From the NCBI RefSeq assembly GCF_902167145.1, contig NC_050099.1:14708434-14772433 (forward strand): 64,000 nt of DNA. Direction: 5' to 3'. Source of the stretch: Zea mays. Its lineage: Eukaryota; Streptophyta; Magnoliopsida; Poales; Poaceae. The translations under genes and the position numbers were made by a program. Below the pieces are notes generated by a model. The model searched no databases, was not told where the DNA came from, and worked only from the letters and a program-made list of their open reading frames with translations. This document shows positions 22,640 through 35,310 of this stretch, piece by piece; the first letter of the stretch is position 1; each line of letters starts with the position of its first letter.

Positions 22640-22715
22640 GGTGAGTGCCCGTGCGTTGCAACGGAAACATATAATACCACGATAACTTATATAATACCAC
22701 GATAACTTATATGCA
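22640..22715. repeat. GTGCGTTGCAACGG-type repeat with short duplication
   Basis: It contains gtgagtgcccgtgcgttgc followed by aacgga, a word common in grass intergenic DNA. Its core (gttgcaac) is palindromic. The 20-bp segment after it (tataataccacgataactta) is present twice in tandem. Confidence 0.6.
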
Positions 22716-23764
22716 AAATGTGTGTTATACTGTTATGAGAAAAAGTTTCATAATCCATTTGTGATTCTGGCCGTACATAATTTTTGTTATTTTAATTTAG
22801 TTGTTTCACTATTACATAGCAACCATCAATATCATGCAGACTTCGATATATTGCCACGATTTGCATGGTCTCATCATTGGAGATCACGTCCCACAACCGT
22901 CGGAAGAAGTTGCCTCGTACATCGTCAGTCATCAGGCACGCACCAGCATACACACTTGCTTAAACAAAAAGGCAAGTGTGTGTGTGTGTGTTTGCGAAGA
23001 GAATTAAAGGTAGGCCGACACAAAAGCTACCCCGATGGTGGTGAGGATGACGAACTAGTCATTACTGTCAATCCTCCTCTGTGTCACCTCCGGCGCCGAG
23101 ATGACGCCACAGTCCTTGATATAGTAGTCGTCGAACACGCGTGACATGATGAGTACCGATGACTCTTGGCTAGGTTCTTAGACGAAGTACACCCCGGGCT
23201 CATCAGCGAGGTACTACACCTGGCCGTTGCACCACCGGATGCGCTACTCCTCTACATACATCATGTTCGAGAACACTCACACAACGTCAGCAACGCGCGT
23301 CGTCCAGTGCATAAGAATTCATGGCCGATCAGTAGCGACTTACGTGGCTGGTTGGGCTTCAGGTGGATGATGAGCTGGACGGCATGATGACATCGCCATC
23401 AGATGCGGTGCCGGAACAACCCGAGACTCGCCAACCATGAGGTCTCCTGCTTGTCGTACACAGCGGCGCATGCGACCACGTAGGACTGCTTCCAGAGGTC
23501 GAACTGGAAGTCGTCAAGCTTCTTCTCGTCGTGGATGAGCGACGCCAATGCGAGCGCCTGCTGCTAGTGGTGTTTGTTCGAGGTTTCCAAGTAAGAAACA
23601 TGGATTCATCCTTGGCGTTGGTTTATGAAAATGACTCACAAGTCATATCAATGGAAAAAAATATTATGGAGAATAAATGTCACGCATGCAAAAAAAGAAA
23701 TTTAAGTTGAAAACATTATTCAAACAAAAGAAATTGCATGCAAGGCTTTTCTTTAAATACTACT
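22716..23764 (-). other. Possible decayed gene fragment, unrecognised
   Basis: Moderately GC-rich between 23010 and 23600. On the minus strand 23420-23560 reads a protein-like stretch (HDEKKLDDFQFDLWKQSYVV, then ACAAVYDKQETSW), after which stops appear. It does not match a family that I can name. It may be an exon remnant of a host gene. The rest of the interval has no recognisable content. Confidence 0.3.
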
Positions 23765-24709
23765 TGATGAAGACATCCACACTACTGATACATCTATGCC
23801 AATACAAGTACCAATTTCTGGTCCCATTACTTCTGGTCCCATAACTCGCGCTCGTGCTCGTCAACTCAACCATCAGGTGATTACACTCTTGAGTGCATGT
23901 CCATCATATTTAGACCATGGAGACCTGTGCACTCTTGTTTTGCTTAGGAACCAGGGAGAAGACCGAAAGGGAAAATGATTTGAACATGCTGGATTCGGAC
24001 TGCAGAAGAACACCAACTTGTGACGGTCACCACGGTCACATGCGGGCTCAGATTGGAATGTTCAAGCACAACATGGAAAGCTTATCAAGTCTACTTTCAT
24101 ATGGATCCGGAATTATAGTCATATCTATTCTGAGGCCGCCGTAATCATTGTTTCCTTACCGAGACATTTCCTGCCTTTTCTGCCCATGGTGCTGCGTGAC
24201 CCTATTTTGGCCCAATGGGTCGTGTATCAAGTTGGGTCCATTAGGGACACATCCTAGGGTTGCAGCACGACCCCAATACCCTTGTGGTCGTCCTCCCATG
24301 TTTATAAACCCCCTAGCCGCCACCAAGAACATCGGGTTTTGTTTAGATCAAGTTTAGCTCTCGCTACTTGCTTGTAAGCGCGCGTGCTGGTTCAGCCGCC
24401 CGTCTTCTTGTCTTCGGAACCCCACCATATTGGAGTTTGATTTTGAAACCTACATTTAGATCTGGTAATTCAGTACTTGTTCTACTTGTTCTTGCTAGTT
24501 CTTTGATTGCTTGCAGGACGAGTGCCCTAGTGGCCAGGGTGTCACGCTCCACAAGATCGTGACAGCCATAGAAGGTGGTGTATCGGTTGCTAAGGCGCAG
24601 CGTCTTTGGAAGGCTGTAGTCGGGCCGTGAACGTCGTCTCCTCCCCCAATCGAGTTATTCCACACCCTCTCATCGAAAGATCGGGCAATCACCCAACGGG
24701 TGCACATCA
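23765..24709 (+). repeat. 5' LTR of CRM-like element
   Basis: 945 bp. A TATA-like box (gtttataaac) lies near 24300. At 23796-23978 the LTR encodes, in frame with pol if it were the 3' copy, the C-terminal tail of the integrase (GPITRARARQLNHQV motif). Confidence 0.88.
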
Positions 24710-24711
24710 GT

Positions 24712-24724
24712 TGGTAATCAGAGC
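24712..24724 (+). other. Primer-binding site, Met-tRNA type
   Basis: TGGTAATCAGAGC, two bases after the LTR end; it equals the initiator-Met site with one inserted A. Confidence 0.72.
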
Positions 24725-25726
24725 AAGGTTTATCAGTGAGAGATTTACTTTTCTTCGCTGTTTTCTTATCTCCTATAGTCCAGAAAAAGCCAAAAAAATA
24801 GTAGATTAGTTTTACCGCAATCCTATAAACCATTGAGCAATTACTAGTACTACTTAGCTAGGGCTTGTTGAGTTTTTGGTTGCATCGGTTGTGTCGAGTT
24901 GCTGGTCTTAGTTTATTCCTTTAGAGTTTTGAGTTCTACCACGTTTTGGTCACCACGAGATCCACCATCACCATAAACATCTCTGGTTCGTTTTTGCCAC
25001 CACGGATACATCTCATGTCCGATTTGGAAGTTTAAATACAATCTGGAAAGCTTATCTTATCTTCTTTCCAACGGATCTGACCTTGTCTCAAAATTCATTA
25101 TGAGCGCTCCGCAATCATCGTAGAGATTCCTAGACTTTCTATATTAACAAGATTTGTTAAATCTGATTTAAAGGGCTGTTAGCAATATCATTATTGTTTG
25201 GGTTGTCATAGTAAAAAAAAGGGTTTAGGCCCCTGCAAAAAAAAAGAAGAAGAAAAAAAAGAAAAGAAAAGAAAAAAAAGGAAAAGAAGAAGAAAGAAGG
25301 GGGCTGAATCTCTAAATCTGTTGTTTCTCTTTGTGTTGTGCTAGTTGTTCTTTTTCAGTGACTACCTTTGTGCCTAGGCTCACGTCTCTAGCATGGTTTA
25401 GCCTAGGACCAGCACAGTACCACCGTTGAACGATTATTCAGCTTGCTTTTGTAACTAACGTGGTACTAGTGTATTCCTTGCTTCAGCCCACCTACAACTC
25501 TACATATTTCGACTACAGTTTGACAGGTTGTATTGATGCGGCACCGATACACTTATTCCACGGTTGCAGACTTGTTGGATGCTGACCCCTCCTGTTGTGC
25601 AAGGTAAGAATTGGTAAGAGCTTGTGTGGCAGGTTGAGAGTGAGCGTCTTGCAGTAGCTACATCCTAATAGTTGTAGAGTTTTTATTCCTTCACGTTTTT
25701 TTCTTGTTGCCTCTGTTCGTCTAACC
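24725..25726 (+). other. 5' untranslated region of CRM-like element
   Basis: About 1 kb between the primer site and gag without coding signs. It holds an almost pure purine run of about 60 bp (25241-25302, aaaagaagaagaaaaaaaag-like) just before a g-rich stretch. Confidence 0.65.
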
Positions 25727-28700
25727 ATGGTAGGATTGGAGGTTGATGATGCTTCTCGTAATATGCCACACTCTCCTCGCACCAAGGGTATCATACAACA
25801 CTTTGTAAGGCTGGTGAAGATGCACACGAAAGGTCTTGATAATGACATGCAGGTGACGAATGAAAAGATGGGGCAATTGGAGGCCACACAGATCGACACA
25901 AACACCAAACCTGCAAATGTGGAAATGACAGTTGCTCATATTGACAAGAGCCTTGTCGCACTCTTGAGGCGATTTGATGAGATGCATGCTAATACCAATG
26001 GTGGGCGTGATGAGGGCGCCGAAGGTAACTGGGATGACTATGTTGCTGATACTGAATAAGATGACCAAGAAGCACCTAATCGCCGGCGACTACGTACTAA
26101 CCGTAGAGGTATGGGTGGTTTTCGCCGACGTGAGGTACATGGTAATGATGATGCTTTTAGTAAGGTTAAATTTAAAATACCTCCTTTTGATGGTAAATAT
26201 GACCCTGATGCTTACATTACTTAGGAGATTGCGGTTGATCAAAAGTTTGCATGCCATGAATTTCCTGAGAACGCGCGGGTTAGAGCTGCTACTAGTGAGT
26301 TTACTGAATTTGCTTCTGTTTGGTGGATAGAACACGGTAAGAAGAATCCTAATAACATGCCACAAACTTGGGATGCGTTGAAACGGGTCATGCAGGCTAG
26401 ATTTGTTCCTTCTTATTATGCACGTGATATGCTAAACAAGTTGCAACAATTGAGACAGGGTACTAAAAGTGTAGAAGAATATTATTAGGAATTACAAATG
26501 GGTATGCTGCGTTGTAACATAGAGGAGGGTGAGGAATCTGCTATGGCTAGATTTTTGGGCAGGTTAAATAGGGAAATTCAGGACATCCTTGCTTATAAAG
26601 ATTATGCTAATGTAACCCGATTGTTTCATCTTGCTTGCAAAGCTAAAAGGGAAGTGCAGGGATGACGTGCTAGTGCAAGGTCTAATGTTTCTACAGGAAA
26701 ATCTACACCATGGCAATAGCGCACGACTACGTCCATGACCGGCCGTACACCAGCACCAACTCCCTCGCCGAGTCGACCAGCACCACCGCCTTCCTCCGGC
26801 GACAAACCACGTGCATCTTCCACAAATTCAGCAACCAAATCTGCCCAGAAACCAGCAGGTAGTGCCTCTTCAGTAGCCTCCACGGGTAGAACAAGAGATG
26901 TTCTGTGTTATCGATGCAAGGGCTATGGACACGTGCAGCGTGATTGTCCTAATCAGTGTGTTTTGGTGGTAAAAGACGATGGTGGGTATTCCTCTGCTAG
27001 TGATTTGGATGAAGCTACACTTGCTTTGCTTGCGGCTGATGATGCAGGCACTAAGGAACCACTCGAAGAACAGATTGGTGCAGATGATGCAGAGCATTAT
27101 GAGAGCCTCATTGTACAACGTGTGCTTAGTGCACAAATGGAGAAGGCAGAGCGGAATCAGCGACATACGTTGTTTCAAACGAAGTGTGTTATTAAGGAGC
27201 GTTCATGTCGTTTGATCATTGATGGAGGTAGCTGCAACAACTTGGCTAGCAGCGACATGGTGGAGAAGCTTGCACTTACGACCAAACCGCACCCGCATCC
27301 ATATCACATTCAATGGCTTAACAATAGTGGTAAGGTCTAGGTAACCAAGCTGGTACGAATTAATTTTGCTATTGGTTCATATCATGATGTTGTTGACTGT
27401 GATGTTGTGCCTATGGATGCTTGTAATATTTTGCTAGGTAGACCATGGCAATTTGATTCAGATTGTATGCATCATGGTAGATCAAATCAATATTCTCTCA
27501 TACACCATGATAAGAAAATTATTTTGCTTCCCATGTCCCCTGAGGCTATTGTGCGTGATGATGTTGCTAAAGCTACCAAAGCTAAAACTGAGAACAACAA
27601 GAATATTAAAGCTGTTGGTAATAACAAAGATGGGATAAAATTGAAAGGACATTGCTTGCTTGCGAAAAAAACTGATGTTAATGAATTATTTGCTTCCACT
27701 TCTGTTGCCTACGCCTTGGTATGCCAGGATGCTTTGATTTCAATTCAAGATATGCAGCATTCTTTGCCTCCTGTTGTTACTAACATTTTGCAGGAGTATT
27801 CTGATGTATTTCCAAGTGAGATACCAGAGGGGCTGCCACCTATACGAGGGATTGAGCACCAAATTGATCTTATTCCTGGTGCATCTTTGCCAAATCGTGC
27901 TCCATATAGGACAAATCCAGAGGAAACAAAAGAAATTCAGCGACAAGTTCAAGAACTACTCGACAAAGGTTATGTGCGTGAGTCTCTTAGTCCGTGTGCT
28001 GTTCCGGTTATTTTAGTGCCTAAAAAAGATGGAACATGGCGTATGTGTGTTGATTGTAGGGCTATTAATAATATCACGATACGGTATCGACACCCTATTC
28101 CATGTTTAGATGATATGCTTGATGAATTGAGTGGTGCCATCGTCTTTTCTAAAGTTGATTTGCATAGTGGGTACCACCAGATTCGTATGAAATTGGGAGG
28201 TGAATGGAAAACTACTTTCAAAACTAAGTTCGGATTGTATGAGTGGTTAGTCATGCCTTTTGGGTTAACTAATGCACCTAGCACTTTCATGAGATTAATG
28301 AACGAGTTTTGCGTGCCTTCATTGGAAAATTTGTGGTAGTATACTTTGATGACATATTGATCTACAGCAAATCTATGGATGAACATGTTGATCACATGCG
28401 TGCTGTTTTTAATGCTTTACGAGATGCACGTTTATTTGGTAACCTTGAGAAGTGCACATTTTGCACCGATCGAATTTCGTTTCTTGGTTATGTTGTGACT
28501 CCACAGGGAATTGAGGTTGATCAAGCCAAGGTAGAAGCGATACATGGATGGCCTATGCCAAAGACTATCACACAGGTGCGGAGTTTCCTAGGACTTGCCG
28601 GCTTCTATCGCCGTTTTGTGAAGGACTTTAGCACCATTGCTGCACCTTTGAATGAGCTTATGAAGAAGGGAGTGCATTTTAGTTGGGGCAAAGTACAAGA

Positions 28701-30527
28701 GCACTCTTTCAACGTGCTGAAAGATAAGTTGACACATGCACCTCTCCTCCAACTTCCTGATTTTAATAAGACTTTTGAGCTTGAATGTGATGCTAGTGGA
28801 ATTGGATTGGGTGGTGTTTTGTTACAAGAAGGCAAACCTGTTGCATATTTTAGTGAAAAATTGAGTGAGTCTGTTCTAAATTATTCTACTTATGATAAGG
28901 AATTATATGCTCTTGTGCGAACATTAGAAACATGGCAGCATTATTTGTGGCCCAAAGAGTTTGTTATTTATTCTGATCATGAATCTTTGAAACATATTCG
29001 TAGTCAAGGAAAACTGAACCGTAGACATGCTAAGTGGGTTGAATTTATCGAATCGTTTCCTTATGTTATTAAGAACAAGAAAGAAAAAGAGAATATCATT
29101 GCTGACGCTTTGTCTAGGAGATATACTTTGCTTAATCAACTTGACTACAAAATCTTTGGATTAGAGACGATTAAAGACCAATATGTTCATGATGCTGATT
29201 TTAAAGATGTGTTGCTGCATTGTAAAGATGGGAAAGGATGGAACAAATATATCGTTAGTGATGGGTTTGTGTTTAGAGCTAACAAGCTATGCATTCCAGC
29301 TAGCTCCGTTCGTTTGTTGTTGTTACAGGAAACACATGGAGGTGGCTTAATGGGATATTTTGGAGCAAAGAAAACGGAGGACATACTTGCTGGTCATTTC
29401 TTTTGGCCCAAGATGAGAAGAGATGTGGTGAGATTGGTTGCTCGTTGCACGACATGTCAAAAGGCGAAGTCACAGTTAAATCCACACGGTTTGTATTTGC
29501 CTCTACCCGTTCCTAGTGCTCCTTGGGAAGATATTTCTATGGATTTTGTGCTGGGATTGCCTAGGACTAGGAAGGGACGTGATAGTGTGTTTGTGGTTGT
29601 TGATAGATTTTATAAGATGGCACATTTCATACCATGTCATAAAACTGACGATGCTACTCATATTGCTGATTTGTTCTTTCGTGAAATTGTTCGCTTGCAT
29701 AGTGTGCCCAACACAATTGTTTCTGATCGTGATGCTAAATTTCTTAGTCATTTTTGGAGGACTTTGTGGGCAAAATTGGGGACTAAGCTTTTATTTTCTA
29801 TTACATGTCATCCTCAAACTGATGGTCAAACTGAAGTTGTGAATAGAACTTTGTCTACTATGTTAAGGGTGGTTCTAAAGAAGAATATTAAGATGTGGGA
29901 AGACTGTTTGCCTCATGTTGAATTTGCTTATAATCGATCATTGCATTCTACTACAAAGATGTGCCCATTTTAGATTGTATATGGTTTGTTGCCTCGTGCT
30001 CCTATTGATTTAATGCCTTTGCCATCTTCTGAAAAACTAAATTTTGATGCTACTAGGCGTGCTGAATTGATGTTAAAACTGCATGAAACTACTAAAGAAA
30101 GCATAGAGCGTATGAATGCTAGATATAAGTTTGCTAGTGATAAAGGTAGAAAGGAAATAAATTTTGAACCTGGAGATTTAGTTTGGTTGCATTTGAGAAA
30201 GGAAAAGTTTCCTGAATTGCGAAAATCTAAATTGTTGCCTCGAGCCGATGGACCATTTAAAGTGCTAGAGAAAATTAACGACAATGCATATAGGCTAGAT
30301 CTGCCTGCAGACTTTGGGGCTAGCCCCACATTTAGCATTGCAGATTTAAAGCCCTACTTGGGAGAGGAAGTTGAGCTTGAGTCGAGGACGACTCAAATGC
30401 AAGAAGGGGAGAATGATGAAGACATCCACACTACTGATACACTATGCCAATACAAGTACCAATTTCTGGTCCCATTACTTCTGGTCCCATTACTCGCGCT
30501 CGTGCTCGTCAACTCAACCATTAGGTG
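25727..30527 (+). pseudogene. gag-pol: CRM-like gag-pol polyprotein, broken
   Basis: One frame from ATG 25727, with stops at 26057, 26222, 26486, 26663, 26717, 27338 and 29971 and a one-base loss near 28307. Order: gag with PPFDGKYDPDAYI and the helical VWW...AMKxxF-type region; a CCHC knuckle CYRCKGYGHVQRDC (about 26905-26946); protease with IIDGGSCNNL (about 27216); reverse transcriptase ([30 protein letters not shown], catalytic YFDD near 28343); RNase H ([18 protein letters not shown]); integrase with zinc-finger Cys pair (CTTCQ), D-D-E residues in MDF, SDRDAKF and DGQTEVVNR, and a GPF...RLDLP module near 30250. The frame continues into the 3' LTR. It would direct particle formation, cDNA synthesis and chromatin-directed integration, but is dead as read. 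Confidence 0.88.
30401..30413 (+). other. Polypurine tract
   Basis: aagaaggggagaa, directly before the 3' LTR start at 30414. It also codes for part of the polyprotein. Confidence 0.72.
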
Positions 30528-31357
30528 ATTACACTCTTGAGTGCATGTCCATCATATTTAGACCATGGAGACCCGTGCACTCTTGTTTTGCTTAGGAACC
30601 AGGGAGAAGACCGAAAGGGAAAATGATTTGAACATGCTGGATTCGGACTGCAGAAGAACACCAACTTGTGATGGTCACCACGATCACATGCGGGCTCGGA
30701 TTGGAATGTTCAAGCACAACATGGAAAGCTTATCAAGTCTACATTCATATGGATCCGGAATTATAGTCATATCTATTCTGAGGCCGCCGTAATCATTGTT
30801 TCCTTACCGAGACATTTCCTGCCTTTTCTGCCCATGGTGCTGCGTGACCCTATTTTGGCCCAATGGGTCGTGTATCAAGCTGGGTCCATTAGGGACACAT
30901 CCTAGGGTTGCAGCACGACCCCAATACCCTTTTGGTCGTCCTCCCATGTTTATAAACCCCCTAGCCGCCACCAAGAACATCGGGTTTTGTTTAGATCAAG
31001 TTTAGCTCTCGCTACTTGCTTGTAAGCGCGCGTGCTGGTTCAGCCGCCCGTCTTCTTGTCTTCGGAACCCCACCATATTGGAGTTTGATTTTGAAACCTA
31101 CATTTAGATCTGGTAATTCAGTACTTGTTCTACTTGTTCTTGCTAGTTCTTCGATTGCTTGCAGGACGAGTGCCCTAGTGGCCAGGGTGTCACACTCCAC
31201 AAGATCGTGACAGCCATAGAAGATGGTGTATCGGTTGCTAAGGCGCAGCGTCTTTGGAAGGCTATAGTCGGGCCGTGAACGTCGTCTCCTCCCACAATCG
31301 AGTTATTCCACACCCTCTCATCGAAAGATCGGGCAATCACCCAACGGGTGCACATCA
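30414..31357 (+). repeat. 3' LTR of CRM-like element
   Basis: 944 bp, one base shorter than the 5' LTR near its start (gatacactatg against gatacatctatg). That missing base shifts the reading of the integrase tail. Confidence 0.88.
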
Positions 31358-31497
31358 CTACTCCCTCCATCCAAAAATATAATTCAAGAATCTTGGTGAT
31401 ACTTATCTAATACTATGCATTGTGCAAGGGTAGCAGGTGGGACTGAAAAGAGATGTAGTAGATATATTTCCTGTCATAGATGTAAGCATAAACATAC
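31358..31497. repeat. Stowaway-like MITE end
   Basis: The sequence after the chromovirus reads ctactccctccatcc, the typical start of grass Stowaway/mariner MITEs. The left flank of the chromovirus ends in tactact, so the insertion hit the very first bases of the MITE. The opposite MITE end was not found with confidence. Confidence 0.5.
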
Positions 31498-31500
31498 ATT

Positions 31501-31570
31501 TGGTGTAGAGGTAGCTACTACTTGCATTTGCCTAAGGGGTTGTGGATTCAAATCCATCCCCTTGGGACAA
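31501..31570 (+). repeat. tRNA-like segment, SINE-type
   Basis: It has an A-box-like word (tggtgtagaggt, 31501-31512) and a B-box-like word (ggattcaaatcc, 31544-31555), about 43 bp apart, similar to a pol III promoter in a tRNA-derived SINE head. It has no plausible full cloverleaf, so it is not called as a tRNA gene. Confidence 0.4.
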
Positions 31571-31994
31571 TTTATGTTTTTTAATTTTAGCTAGACGTGG
31601 GATAGGAATGGGCTTTGTGTGGAGGAGTGAATGAGAAAGGCAGAAGAAGTAATGTGAATGGCAGAACATGGGAATGGGCTGTGCGGGGAGGAGGGAGAGT
31701 AAAAGGCAAGCAGACTACCTTTGCAGGCATCCATAGTTAGATGAAAATGTAGAAAAATGTATTTGGATTATTTAGACAGTACTAGCTTTTCTCCTTGAGG
31801 ATTGACCGCCAGAGTTAGAGATGGCAACCGGTAAAATCAACCCAAATCAATGGCCGTGAAAATAAATTGTGTCCATTAAAAACCGACTAGTCTAATACGA
31901 TGGTACGTACTCGTATTTGTACCTATAAAAAATAAATTGAATATCAAAATAAATATATGGCACATATATCAAATATTAAACTGATAAAAATAAA
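31571..31994. other. Intergenic DNA, nothing recognised
   Basis: Purine-rich then AT-rich sequence without coding signs. Confidence 0.4.
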
Positions 31995-31996
31995 TA

Positions 31997-32077
31997 CTAC
32001 CTCCGTTTCTTTTTAAGTTGTCGCTGGATAGTTTAATTTTGCACTATTTAGCGATAACTAAAATGAAATGGAGGAAG
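31997..32077. repeat. Stowaway-like MITE, 81 bp
   Basis: The ends ctacctccgtttc and, reversed, cttcctccatttc form inverted repeats flanked by TA on both sides. Length, end sequence and TA target fit a short Stowaway/mariner MITE. Confidence 0.72.
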
Positions 32078-32082
32078 TATTA

Positions 32083-33809
32083 AACTTTATCTTAACTAAA
32101 AGGCTAGCAAAGGTTATCAGTGGACATGGAGGTGCTTCAAATATGCAGCCATTTGCAAGCAAGTAGTTCAATACCTTAGCACAAGCAACCAATAGGATTA
32201 TTGTCATCCGCATATGTCAACAATACCTCGACATGGTTGAATCCAAAAGACAACCAACGTATTGGGAGCAGCTTATATTCACTTTTCTATGCAATGGCCT
32301 TTGAAAGAACGTGACTGTTGTTGTAGACCATGGCAAAGCACATGAACTTCACTACATATAGCACATGAACTCTTGGCAACTTGTGACTGAAATGCGCCAA
32401 AATGTTCACCAGGCACGGCATTGACAGAACTGGAAAAAACCGGGTCTTCTTGGTCTTCGTCCACCAAACCCATTGCCCACGTACGTCTCCATCCACCAAA
32501 CCATTAGTATACTCTAAAAATAGGGGCTTCTTTGTCTCTGTCCCTCAGGATGCTTGTGCTACCACAACGTCCCCTAAATTTTATTCTCTAAATTAATATT
32601 TCATCTCATTTATAGTATACTATAAAAAGATTTTGTACTCTATATCTTCTTATTCTTCGTATTCTACATTTTTCTATTGGACGCATAGGAAAAAGACAGT
32701 TCATATGTCTCGGGATTAAAACAAAGTACACATTAATTTTTTGACTTAAAATAGTACGCCTTTTTTATTAAAAAATCGTATGCAACTTATGGTTATATTA
32801 ATTGAGCTGTGTATGCACATTTCTACCAGAATAGTGACATTTCCTCCTAGTGTTGTTTGTGTGTATAGTTTGTTCAAGTTTTAAATTTTATGAGGTATAG
32901 TTTGTTGTAATTGTTTATACAACAAAAATGACAATTATTCTTGTTATTGTGTGAGCTATCCTTTGTTCATTCATGGTTTATATATTATACATGGCTTTTA
33001 GTTCACCAATATTTGTTTCCTATGTTATCTTCATGCTACCAATACGAGTGGCACCTAGCACTCTTGCTCTGAGTACCAGCTCTGAAGTTCATCTAATCTT
33101 GCTTAACTGATCTATTTTGGTTATTCAAGTTTAGCTACCATATAATCTAAATGGGTTTGGCTGATGAGTATATTGTAAGTGTACTAAATTGAAGTTTGTT
33201 CTCTTCTTGTAATGAAGTTTGTAGCTCTAAATGCAAAGTTCTTGTTATGTATAGGTAGACTGAATTTTAGATGTATGAGACCACTTAAATGACTTTGTGG
33301 AAATAAAATTACTTGCAATAAACTAACATGCACCACTATCTCGTTTAAATGGTCATGGTACCAATTTACATGAAGATAAGCTGTAATGGGAGCATTAAAA
33401 AATGCAGCATGTTCAAGTACTTGTCAAGGCCGGAGTACAAAACATGGAGCAAATGTTCTTAATCTACTAGAGTCACATCATGGTTATCTATCGGACCCTT
33501 AACTATACCCTACAACCGAGGTAGATGAAGTCAGCAACACACAAAAACTTGTCCACGACAACAGCAGAATGATTCAGCAAATTTCAAGTTGGTGACAAAG
33601 TCTCTGCTATTTAGCACAAGGCAATGATGATGACATATCAGTGTATTATGTGTTACTGATAGGTGAACAAAACAATAGTGGAGACCATCTACGAATTCTC
33701 CAAAAGCATATCAGTGTCATGTACTAAAAACGGTAAGTACAAAATCATGAAACATTACCCTATGGAAAAAGCTACTTGTGTTTTTTGCATAAGTCACCAA
33801 ACATCCAAA
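32083..33809. other. Low-copy AT-rich DNA
   Basis: No gene recognised. Only short open frames without family resemblance (for example 32279-32473 on the minus strand). Confidence 0.4.
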
Positions 33810-33918
33810 TCAACAAAGCAAAAACTTTTGTTTGCAAAGAATTTTCAACGCATCATACAAATAAAAACTGCATCTTTCATTTACTCCCTTCACAAACTTT
33901 TTAGAAATGCTTGGGAGT
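33810..33918 (-). pseudogene. Exon-like piece split by Huck-like element (3' half)
   Basis: On the minus strand, the reading continues from 46509-46464 (after an acceptor-like tttttag) across the insertion into 33918-33810. With one copy of the 5-bp duplication removed the frame stays open for about 49 codons, with motifs AELEDTYSLGSLPSISKKF and SFYLYDALKILCK, then a stop at 33810. The protein is not recognised. The Huck-like element thus appears to sit inside an exon of an unknown gene or gene fragment. It could also be a chance open frame. Confidence 0.38.
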
Positions 33919-35310
33919 TGTCGGCGTTTCGACCCCGGGGGGTCCCTGGACCGACGAGTAAATTGTCGCTGTGTGTCCCAGCCCAGATGGGTCGGCGCGA
34001 GACGGAACACAAGGGGGAACAATAAGGGGAACCGCAGCTCGTGTTGTCCTGCGCCCAGGGCGGATGCGCTTGCAGTAGGGGGTTACAAGCGTTCGCGAGG
34101 GAGAGGGAGAGAGAGAGACTGTCCGTCAGCCCGTCCTCCCGCGCGGCCACCTTCTTTGTACGAGGGCCCTGGACCTTCCTTTTATAGATGTAAGGAGAGG
34201 GCCCAGGTGTACAATGGGGGGTGTAGCGATGTGCTATCGTGTCTAGCAGAGAGGAGCCAGAGCCCTATGTACATGCCGACGTGGCTGTCGGAGAGGTGTT
34301 GGAGCCCTGTTCATGTGATGTCTTGGCCATCGGAGGAGCGCTTGAGCCCTGTAGAACCACAACTGTTGGTGCTGACGGGACCTTGCTGACGTCCCCTTGC
34401 TTCCGTAGGGGGCTGAGAACCACCGTCGTCAAAGGAGCATGCGGGGTGCCATCATTACTTGTTTTACCGGGGCGAGCTAGATGGGACGCTGATCTTGTTC
34501 CCCGTAGCCTGAGCTAGCTAGGGGTAGGGTAATGATGTACCCCCCCTGCGACGTGGTCGGTCCGAGCCCAAGGTCGGGCGAGGTAGAGACTCCTCCGAGG
34601 TCAGGGCTGAGTCCGAGCCCTGGGGTCGGGCGAGGCGGAGATCGTCGTCCGAGGTCGAGGTTGAGTCCGAGCCCGGGGGTCGGGCGAGGCGGAGATCGTC
34701 ATCCGAGGTCGAGGTTGAGTCCGAGCCCTGGGGTCGGGCGAGGCGGAGACCGTCTTTCGAGGTCGAGGCGCGGGCCGAGCCCTAGGGTCGGGCGAGGTGG
34801 AGCTTCCTATGGCGCCCGAGGCTGGACTTGGCTGCTGTCAGCCTCACCCTGGCGGGTGGCACAGTAGTCGGAGCAGCGCAGGCGGCGCTGTTTTCCTGTC
34901 AGGTCAGTCAGTGGAGGGGCGAAGTGACTGCGGTCACTTCGGCCTTGTCGACTGAGGAGCGCACGTCAGGATAAGGTGTCAGGCGATCCTTGCATTGAAT
35001 GCTCCTGCGAGCCGATCGGCTGGCGAGGCGATATGGCCAAGGTTGCTTCTCCGCGAAGCCTGCCCGAGCTGGGCCTTGGGCGAGTCGAAGGTGCGTCCGT
35101 TGCTTGAGGAGGCCCTTGGGCGAGGCATGAATCTGCCTGGGTCTACTGTTCCTGCCCGAGGCTGGGCTCGGGCGAGGCGAGATCGTGTCCCTTGAGTGGG
35201 CGGAGCTTTGACCTGTATTGCGCCCATCAGGCCTTTGCAGCTTTGTGCTGATGGTGGTTACCAGCCGAGTTTAGGAGTCTTGGGGGTACCCCTAATTATG
35301 GTCCCCGACA
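33919..35310 (-). repeat. 3' LTR of Huck-like element
   Basis: 1392 bp, from tgtcggcg to ccccgaca on the + strand. TATA box near 34178-34187 (minus strand TCTATAAAAG). About four copies of a roughly 60-bp GC-rich subrepeat at 34555-34800. Adjacent internal sequence (35311 on) is purine-rich on the minus strand, as a polypurine tract should be. Confidence 0.9.

Larger units (their letters stand above)
23765..31357 (+). mobile_element. CRM-like chromovirus, complete
   Basis: A complete 7,593-bp Ty3/Gypsy element with 945- and 944-bp LTRs starting tgatgaagacatcc and ending tgcacatca. It is flanked by a perfect 5-bp duplication, ctact (23760-23764 and 31358-31362). The primer site TGGTAATCAGAGC (24712-24724) and a polypurine tract (30401-30413) are in place. 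A single gag-pol frame runs into the 3' LTR, a hallmark of the CRM (centromeric retrotransposon) clade. I count about 15 differences between the LTRs (about 1.6%), so insertion is fairly recent. The gene is broken by seven stops and one frameshift. The Reina clade is the alternative, but its LTRs are usually much shorter. Confidence 0.88.

Noticed and set aside
31501..31570. A tRNA gene
   Set aside because: A- and B-box-like words are present but I cannot fold a complete cloverleaf with acceptor stem.
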